From the NCBI GenBank assembly GCA_027310735.1, contig DAIDAH010000067.1, positions 1-11,759 on the forward strand: 11,759 nucleotides of DNA, read 5' to 3'. The notes beneath the pieces were generated by a model. That model was not told the DNA's origin. It did no database searches and was given only the letters and a program-made list of their open reading frames with translations. The position numbers and the translations under genes are program-made. Shown one piece after another: positions 7,165 to 11,759 of the stretch; positions within the stretch are counted from its first letter, which is position 1; every line of letters starts with the position of its first letter. Origin of the DNA: Methylotenera sp. (GTDB taxonomy: Bacteria; Pseudomonadota; Gammaproteobacteria; Burkholderiales; Methylophilaceae).

Positions 7165-7186
7165 TAGAATATGGCATTCTTTGCCA
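7165..7186 (+). promoter_or_regulatory. Possible recQ -10 box with overlapping inverted repeat
   Basis: TAGAAT (7165-7170) matches five of six bases of TATAAT, but no good -35 box lies at the proper distance. Directly after it TGGCA (7172-7176) and TGCCA (7182-7186) form an inverted repeat with a 5-nt spacer, over the expected transcription start near 7177. That is a usual place for an operator. It lies 38-59 nt before the recQ ATG and just outside the mutS relic. Both signals are weak. Confidence 0.22.
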
Positions 7187-7223
7187 AATACTAGCCAATC
7201 TCACCCTGCTTACGCAGTGTACA

Positions 7224-9056
7224 ATGGCACCCATGTCAACCTCATCAGCGCAGCAACTCCTACATAACATTTTCGGCTACTCCCAATTTCGCGGTGAGCA
7301 ACAAGCCATTGTGACGCACTTGGTGGCGGGTGGAGATGCCTTGGTATTGATGCCTACAGGCGGAGGAAAATCCCTGTGCTATCAACTACCCGCATTATTG
7401 AGAGATGGGGTTGGTATTGTAGTTTCACCACTCATTGCGCTCATGCAGGATCAAGTAGATGCCTTGCAGCAGCTAGGGGTGCAAGCCGCATGTCTTAACT
7501 CCAGCCTTGATGCCGAAGCCGCACGAGATGTAACAGAAAGACTGATACAAGGCGACCTGCAAATCCTCTACGTTGCCCCAGAGCGTTTACTGATGCCAAA
7601 CTTCCTAATGCTACTGGAGCAACTGCAAAATAGTTCTGGCATTGCATTGTTTGCCATTGACGAAGCTCACTGCGTCTCGCAGTGGGGTCATGACTTCCGC
7701 CCAGAATATCGAAAACTGACGGTACTACATGAACGATTCCCTGATGTACCTAGAGTTGCACTTACAGCAACAGCAGATGCACCGACACGCGCTGAAATTG
7801 TAGAACGGTTAGCCCTGGAAAATGCACGCCAGTTCGTATCCAGTTTTGACCGCCCAAACATTCGCTATCGCGTCACACAGAAAGCCAGTGCTCGCCAGCA
7901 GCTAGAAGCATTTCTCGAAGCGGAACATGCTGGAGATGCAGGCATTGTATATTGCCTATCACGCCGCAAAGTAGAAGAGACTGCCGAGTGGCTGAAATCA
8001 CGGGGCTGGGATGCACTGCCCTACCACGCAGGTCTGGAGGCAAATGTCCGCAATATAAATCAACGTAGATTTCTACGTGAAGAAGGTGTGATCATGGTCG
8101 CCACCGTCGCATTTGGTATGGGAATAGACAAACCAAACGTACGCTTTGTTGCGCACCTTGACTTACCCAAAAGCATGGAGGGCTATTATCAGGAAACTGG
8201 TCGCGCTGGTCGTGACGGTCTGCCTGCAAATGCATGGATGGCCTATGGACTAGGTGATGTAGTCAGCATGCGGCAAATGCTGGATTCAGGCGATGCGCCA
8301 GAAGAACGTAAACGCGTTGAGCGACAGAAACTGGATGCCCTACTAGGATTTTGTGAGTCTACCGCCTGTCGCCACCAGACTATCTTGCGCTACTTTGGCG
8401 AAGATCACCCAGGCGACTGCGGTCAATGTGATAACTGCCTTGAACCTGTTGATACATGGGATGCAACACAAGCCGCTCAAATGGCACTTTCCTGCGTATA
8501 CCGCACTGGTCAGCGCTTTGGGGTAGCCCATTTGATTGATGTACTGATAGGCAAAGCAACTTCAAGAGTCGAACAGTTTCGCCATGAACAACTCAGCACT
8601 TTTGGCATCGGTAAAGCGCTCACTCAACAGCAGTGGAGCAGCATATACCGACAACTTGTCACAGGTGGTTTTCTTGAATCCGATATGGAGGCTTATGGAG
8701 GACTGAAACTCATGGAGGCTGCACGCCCAATACTGCGTGGCGAAAATGAAATATGGCTACGGCGAGATATTGAAGTTAGCAAACGGGCAAGTAAAGCAGA
8801 ACGTGGTGCACGTGCTAAAGAAGCTTATGCTGGTGTTAGCGATGATCCACTATGGCATGCACTCAAGACAAAACGCACCGAGCTTGCCCGCGAACAAGGC
8901 GTTCCACCCTATGTGATATTTCATGACAGTACCCTGCTAGAGATTCTAAATCACCGCCCCGCCAACCTCACGGAAATGAGCCAAATCAGTGGTATAGGTC
9001 AGGCAAAACTGGGACGTTATGGAGATGCATTCCTGCAGGTGCTAGAGGAAGCATAA
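7224..9056 (+). CDS. recQ: ATP-dependent DNA helicase RecQ
   Basis: This is a full-length RecQ (610 residues; E. coli 609), a 3'-5' helicase that acts on forks, gaps and recombination intermediates. Motif 0 is FGYSQFRGEQQAI (17-29), Walker A is TGGGKS (45-50), and the DEAH box is Asp146-His149, followed by the aromatic-rich CVSQWGHDFRPEY loop typical of RecQ. Motif VI lies in YYQETGRAGRDG. The zinc site of the RQC domain is intact, with Cys382, Cys399, Cys402 and Cys405. A winged helix follows, and a C-terminal HRDC domain (about 525-605) includes the SQISGIGQAKLGRYG segment. ATG 7224 and an in-frame ATG at 7233 are both possible starts; neither has a clear ribosome site. The gene stands alone, divergent from the Gcr-family gene and convergent with suhB. 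Nothing suggests loss of function. Confidence 0.97.
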   Translation: MAPMSTSSAQQLLHNIFGYSQFRGEQQAIVTHLVAGGDALVLMPTGGGKSLCYQLPALLRDGVGIVVSPLIALMQDQVDALQQLGVQAACLNSSLDAEAARDVTERLIQGDLQILYVAPERLLMPNFLMLLEQLQNSSGIALFAIDEAHCVSQWGHDFRPEYRKLTVLHERFPDVPRVALTATADAPTRAEIVERLALENARQFVSSFDRPNIRYRVTQKASARQQLEAFLEAEHAGDAGIVYCLSRRKVEETAEWLKSRGWDALPYHAGLEANVRNINQRRFLREEGVIMVATVAFGMGIDKPNVRFVAHLDLPKSMEGYYQETGRAGRDGLPANAWMAYGLGDVVSMRQMLDSGDAPEERKRVERQKLDALLGFCESTACRHQTILRYFGEDHPGDCGQCDNCLEPVDTWDATQAAQMALSCVYRTGQRFGVAHLIDVLIGKATSRVEQFRHEQLSTFGIGKALTQQQWSSIYRQLVTGGFLESDMEAYGGLKLMEAARPILRGENEIWLRRDIEVSKRASKAERGARAKEAYAGVSDDPLWHALKTKRTELAREQGVPPYVIFHDSTLLEILNHRPANLTEMSQISGIGQAKLGRYGDAFLQVLEEA

Positions 9057-9058
9057 AT

Positions 9059-9120
9059 GGAGTTGGTGTATTAGCGGCATCACCTGTGACACAGGTCAAT
9101 AACGACGTAAGACCAACCCC
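9059..9120. repeat. Nested inverted repeat between convergent recQ and suhB
   Basis: An outer pair, GG-A-GTTGGT (9059-9067) with ACCAAC-C-CC (9112-9120), encloses a perfect palindrome ACCTGTG-A-CACAGGT (9082-9096). The outer stem starts 3 nt after the recQ stop. The RNA could fold into a long stem with an inner hairpin on either strand. No T-run follows, so it is not a standard intrinsic terminator, though it could protect the 3' ends of both convergent transcripts. It may also be a remnant of a small palindromic repeat element. Confidence 0.4.
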
Positions 9121-9162
9121 CTTTAGAACAATTGAACCTAATAAATAAGGCTAGCGAACGCT

Positions 9163-9972
9163 CTATAATTTAGGTGTTTTAAGCGCGTCAGTTAAATGTG
9201 GCGCTAATGTTTGCAGCATTTGTGCGAACACTTTTGGATTAGCCGCAACAATATTGCCAGTTTTCAGCCAAGACTCGTTACCTTCAAAATCACCAACGAT
9301 ACCGCCCGCCTCTTGCACAATCAAACCACCAGCAGCAATGTCCCATGCAGATAGGCCAATTTCCCAGAAACCATCGTACCAACCAGCCGCCACATAGGCC
9401 AAGTCCAGAGCTGCTGAGCCTGGGCGACGAATCCCTGTAGTCTTTTTAATCATGTCTTTCAACATATCTAGGTAAGTGTCTAAGTGCGTAAAATCGCGGA
9501 AAGGAAATCCAGTACCAATAATGGTATCTTGCAATTTAGTACGCTGCGTAACGCGAATACGCTTGTCATTCAAAAATGCACCGCGGCCTTTAGTGGCTGT
9601 AAACAGGTCATTTCTGTTCGGGTCATACACAACCGCATGGGTCAACACGCCACGCTCTTGCAGTGCAATCGAAATACAATATTGCGGCATGCCATGCAGG
9701 AAGTTTGTCGTGCCATCCAACGGATCAATAATCCAAATGAAGTCGGCCTCAATATTTGACTCTCCACTTTCTTCACCTAAAAAACCATGCGTTGGATAGA
9801 GCTCTTTAAGCGTATCAATAATGGATTGTTCAGCGGCCTTATCAACCTCAGTCACAAAATCATTGTAGGTTTTGGTTTGAATTTTTAGTGAACCAATATC
9901 CTCTGAAGCACGTGTAATAATACTGCCAGCGCGGCGTGCAGCTTTCACTGCGTTTGATAGCATGGGATGCAT
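9163..9972 (-). CDS. suhB: Inositol-1-monophosphatase family protein SuhB
   Basis: This 269-residue protein matches SuhB in length (E. coli 267). It is a Mg-dependent phosphatase of the inositol monophosphatase fold. In enterics SuhB also binds NusA and takes part in rRNA antitermination complexes; whether that holds here is unknown. Metal and substrate motifs are intact: GEES with Glu67, DPLDGTTNF with Asp83, Asp86 and Thr88, and WDIAAGG with Asp211. The ATG at 9972 has a GAGA ribosome site about 5 nt upstream, which favours it over Met4. It is transcribed divergently from trmJ-cysE, an order that is common around the isc cluster in related bacteria, and converges on recQ. Confidence 0.95.
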   Translation of the reverse strand: MHPMLSNAVKAARRAGSIITRASEDIGSLKIQTKTYNDFVTEVDKAAEQSIIDTLKELYPTHGFLGEESGESNIEADFIWIIDPLDGTTNFLHGMPQYCISIALQERGVLTHAVVYDPNRNDLFTATKGRGAFLNDKRIRVTQRTKLQDTIIGTGFPFRDFTHLDTYLDMLKDMIKKTTGIRRPGSAALDLAYVAAGWYDGFWEIGLSAWDIAAGGLIVQEAGGIVGDFEGNESWLKTGNIVAANPKVFAQMLQTLAPHLTDALKTPKL

Positions 9973-9999
9973 ATTTTCTCGAATCTATGTAAGTGGTCG

Positions 10000-10063
10000 G
10001 TTCTTTAGCCTGACTTACTCTACAGAATAGGATAAATCTAAAATTAAAGTGGCGTTAAAGAAC
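10000..10063. repeat. Spaced 8-bp inverted repeat between suhB and trmJ
   Basis: GTTCTTTA (10000-10007) and TAAAGAAC (10056-10063) are perfect inverted copies, 48 nt apart, in the 197-nt divergent promoter region and closer to suhB. In a suhB transcript starting beyond 10063 they could form the base of a leader stem, or they may be paired binding sites. A match of this size can arise by chance. Confidence 0.25.
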
Positions 10064-10114
10064 TGATAAAATAGCATTTTAACGGTTATTGCCTATACTT
10101 CAAAGTTTACGTTT

Positions 10115-10143
10115 TTGAAAATGATATATTTTTAAAATATTTA
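10115..10143 (+). promoter_or_regulatory. Candidate promoter for trmJ-cysE
   Basis: TTGAAA (10115-10120) matches five of six bases of TTGACA. At 17 nt spacing TATTTA (10138-10143) is a poor -10 box, matching only the first three bases. The start would be near 10150, leaving a leader of about 20 nt. The stretch is very AT-rich, so other -10 choices exist. No ribosome site is seen before the trmJ ATG. Confidence 0.3.
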
Positions 10144-10169
10144 GGCTCAGAAAATACACACTTCAATTT

Positions 10170-10946
10170 ATGACTTCAACATCAGCCTCGAATAATCCTG
10201 CACCAGTAAAACTGAGCATCTTAAACAACTTTCGCGTAGTGCTCTGTCAAACCAGCCATCCAGGCAATATAGGCTCAGCAGCACGCGCCATGAAGACGAT
10301 GGGCTTACAGCACCTATATCTGGTAAAGCCTAGTAGCTTTCCAGATGCGCATGCCACAGCACTTTCGACTGGTGCGGCTGATTTGCTTGAAAATGCAATT
10401 GTTACCGAAACATTGGCTGAAGCGCTCACTGGCTGTGCCTTTGCCATCGGCATGAGCGCGCGTAAACGCAATCTATCCCCTGAGTTGCTGAATGTACGCG
10501 CCGCTGCAACACAAGCGATTGAAATTGCCACAACGCAACCTGTAGCATTGGTATTTGGCACGGAAATGAGTGGCTTATCAAATGCGGAACTGGATCTGTG
10601 CCAGATGCTGGCAATGATTCCAGCCAACCCTGAATACTCGTCGCTTAACTTGGCTGCCGCCGTGCAGATCATGTGCTACGAACTAAGAATGGCTGCCCTT
10701 GAAGATACAACTATTAGCCCCAATACTACAGCTGAGCTTGCCACGATTGATAGCGTGGAAGGTTTTTATGCACATTTAGAAGCCACCCTATTACACATAG
10801 GCTACCTGAATCCTGCCGCTCCGAAAAAACTAATGGAACGCTTAAGGCGTATTTACGCAAGAGTCCGGCTAGAAAAAGAAGAAGTGAACTTGTTACGTGG
10901 CATACTTACGTTAACGGTAACACCCAGAAAACACGATAAATACTAA
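10170..10946 (+). CDS. trmJ: tRNA (cytidine/uridine-2'-O-)-methyltransferase TrmJ
   Basis: This 258-residue SpoU-family (SPOUT fold) enzyme matches TrmJ, which 2'-O-methylates position 32 in the anticodon loop of several tRNAs using S-adenosylmethionine. The three SPOUT motifs are present. Motif 1 is in QTSHPGNIGSAARAMKTMG, with Asn33 and the probable catalytic Arg39. Motif 2 is in VFGTEMSGL, with Gly130 and Glu132. Motif 3 is IPANPEYSSLNLAAAVQ, residues 150-166, which with motif 2 forms the trefoil knot that binds the cofactor. A helical C-terminal extension of about 80 residues with many charged residues follows, as in TrmJ rather than in shorter TrmL. It is the first gene of a likely operon with cysE, 13 nt away. 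Confidence 0.93.
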   Translation: MTSTSASNNPAPVKLSILNNFRVVLCQTSHPGNIGSAARAMKTMGLQHLYLVKPSSFPDAHATALSTGAADLLENAIVTETLAEALTGCAFAIGMSARKRNLSPELLNVRAAATQAIEIATTQPVALVFGTEMSGLSNAELDLCQMLAMIPANPEYSSLNLAAAVQIMCYELRMAALEDTTISPNTTAELATIDSVEGFYAHLEATLLHIGYLNPAAPKKLMERLRRIYARVRLEKEEVNLLRGILTLTVTPRKHDKY

Positions 10947-10959
10947 TTGGTTCACAACT

Positions 10960-11742
10960 ATGTTTAATCACGTAAAAGAAGATATCTCCATTGTTTTTGA
11001 GCGCGACCCAGCCGCAAGAACACATTGGGAAATCATCACCACATACCCTGGTGTACATGCATTACTCATGCACCGCTTATCTCACTGGCTGTGGGGAAAA
11101 AGTTTTTACTGGCTGGCACGTTTTTGCTCGCATATTGGTCGCTGGCTTACTGGCATTGAAATCCACCCAGGTGCAACCATAGGCCGCCGTGTTTTTATTG
11201 ATCACGGCATGGGTGTGGTGGTTGGTGAAACAGCAGTCATTGGTGACGACTGCACGCTGTACCATGGCGTGACATTAGGTGGTACCTCTTGGAACAAAGG
11301 TAAACGCCACCCTACATTAGAAGCTGGCGTAGTCATTGGCGCAGGTGCAAAGATACTGGGCCCGATTACAATAGGTGCTGGCGCCAAAATCGGCTCTAAT
11401 GCTGTGGTAGTCAAAGATGTACCGGCCAATGCGACCGCCGTTGGTATTCCTGCGCATATCTTAGAGGAAGGAAAAAACAAGAAGCAGGAAGACGTCAGCA
11501 AAAAAGTGGGGTTTGCAGCTTATGCTGTAGGTGATGATGAAAACGACAGCTTAAATCCAGAAGCATTAATTAAAGTTCTTCAATCATTATTAGGGCAAAC
11601 AGCCAAGCAGGACCGAGAGTTACTGCTACTTAAGACACAGCTTGCAGAGCTCATGCTAACTCAACAAGCCGATGCACAGTCTAATGCAGATTTAGCTGAT
11701 GCATTTGCCACAAAGAAACCGCAATCGGAATCTGAAACTTAA
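10960..11742 (+). CDS. cysE: Serine O-acetyltransferase CysE
   Basis: This 260-residue enzyme transfers acetyl from acetyl-CoA to L-serine, the first step of cysteine synthesis. The N-terminal helical part is short and begins close to the FERDPAAR motif (Asp16). A left-handed beta helix of hexapeptide repeats spans about residues 66-168. The active-site residues Asp81-His82 in IDHGMG and His117 in KRHP are present. The family's GIPAHIL segment closes the helix at 162-168. A tail of about 90 residues follows, with a leucine-rich helix at about 198-236 that could form a coiled coil, and a polar end SESET. E. coli CysE ends in an isoleucine that docks into CysK; that residue is absent here. Tails of this kind occur, as I recall, in other betaproteobacterial CysE proteins. 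It lies 13 nt after trmJ. Only 17 nt remain beyond its stop, with no feature visible. Confidence 0.95.
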   Translation: MFNHVKEDISIVFERDPAARTHWEIITTYPGVHALLMHRLSHWLWGKSFYWLARFCSHIGRWLTGIEIHPGATIGRRVFIDHGMGVVVGETAVIGDDCTLYHGVTLGGTSWNKGKRHPTLEAGVVIGAGAKILGPITIGAGAKIGSNAVVVKDVPANATAVGIPAHILEEGKNKKQEDVSKKVGFAAYAVGDDENDSLNPEALIKVLQSLLGQTAKQDRELLLLKTQLAELMLTQQADAQSNADLADAFATKKPQSESET

Positions 11743-11759
11743 TCAGCCAATAGTTGACT

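Noticed and set aside
9082..9096. LexA-type box in the palindrome after recQ
   Set aside because: It has CTGT and ACAG only 3 nt apart instead of 8, and it lies after the gene, not before it.
9059..9120. Possible integron attC site (GTTGG ... CCAAC arms)
   Set aside because: The order of the core sites is inverted relative to attC (it starts with GTT and ends with AAC on both strands), and the RYYYAAC/GTTRRRY consensus is not met.
10247..10672. A 141-codon minus-strand open frame opposite trmJ
   Set aside because: It lies wholly inside trmJ, whose motifs are intact; composition is that of an antisense shadow.

Overview
The window looks like chromosomal DNA of a proteobacterium, most likely a betaproteobacterium of moderate GC. 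A Methylophilaceae-type methylotroph such as Methylotenera is my best guess, from general protein character and from the suhB / trmJ-cysE arrangement; it is an inference, not a database result. Most genes are housekeeping genes with intact family motifs.

Layout. (1) Positions 1-1934, minus strand: a metal/drug efflux locus, read right to left. It has a small secreted protein of unknown function (1653-1934), a 195-nt leader with two inverted repeats, a TolC/CzcC-type outer-membrane channel (138-1457), and the first 38 codons of a lipoprotein (1-115). The lipoprotein is very probably the periplasmic adaptor of an RND pump; the pump gene itself would lie beyond the left edge. (2) 2046-6787, minus strand: mutS (mismatch recognition ATPase), and upstream of it a multi-pass membrane protein of the Gcr / 'SpecificRecomb' family. 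(3) 6788-7223: an intergenic stretch of over 400 nt that is not empty. It carries a decayed fragment of a second mutS (about 6911-7135, same orientation as the intact gene), several inverted repeats, and candidate promoters for the genes on both sides. (4) 7224-9056, plus strand: recQ helicase, followed by a nested inverted repeat before the convergent suhB. (5) 9163-9972, minus strand: suhB (inositol monophosphatase family). (6) 10170-11742, plus strand: trmJ (tRNA 2'-O-methyltransferase) and cysE (serine O-acetyltransferase), 13 nt apart and probably one operon. An iscR/isc cluster often follows these genes in related bacteria, but the window ends 17 nt after cysE.

How the genes work together. 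mutS and recQ both act in genome maintenance, but they are divergently placed and need not be co-regulated. The efflux genes form one envelope-spanning system. trmJ and cysE link tRNA modification and sulfur/cysteine supply, which matches the usual isc neighbourhood.

The most unusual feature is the mutS relic between the Gcr-family gene and recQ. It has about 80% identity to mutS in its core, with single-base deletions that break the frame. It suggests that this locus once carried two mutS copies, or that the present mutS-gcr block replaced or was inserted beside an older mutS. I see no CRISPR array, complete insertion sequence, tRNA or rRNA, and no convincing new multi-gene system.
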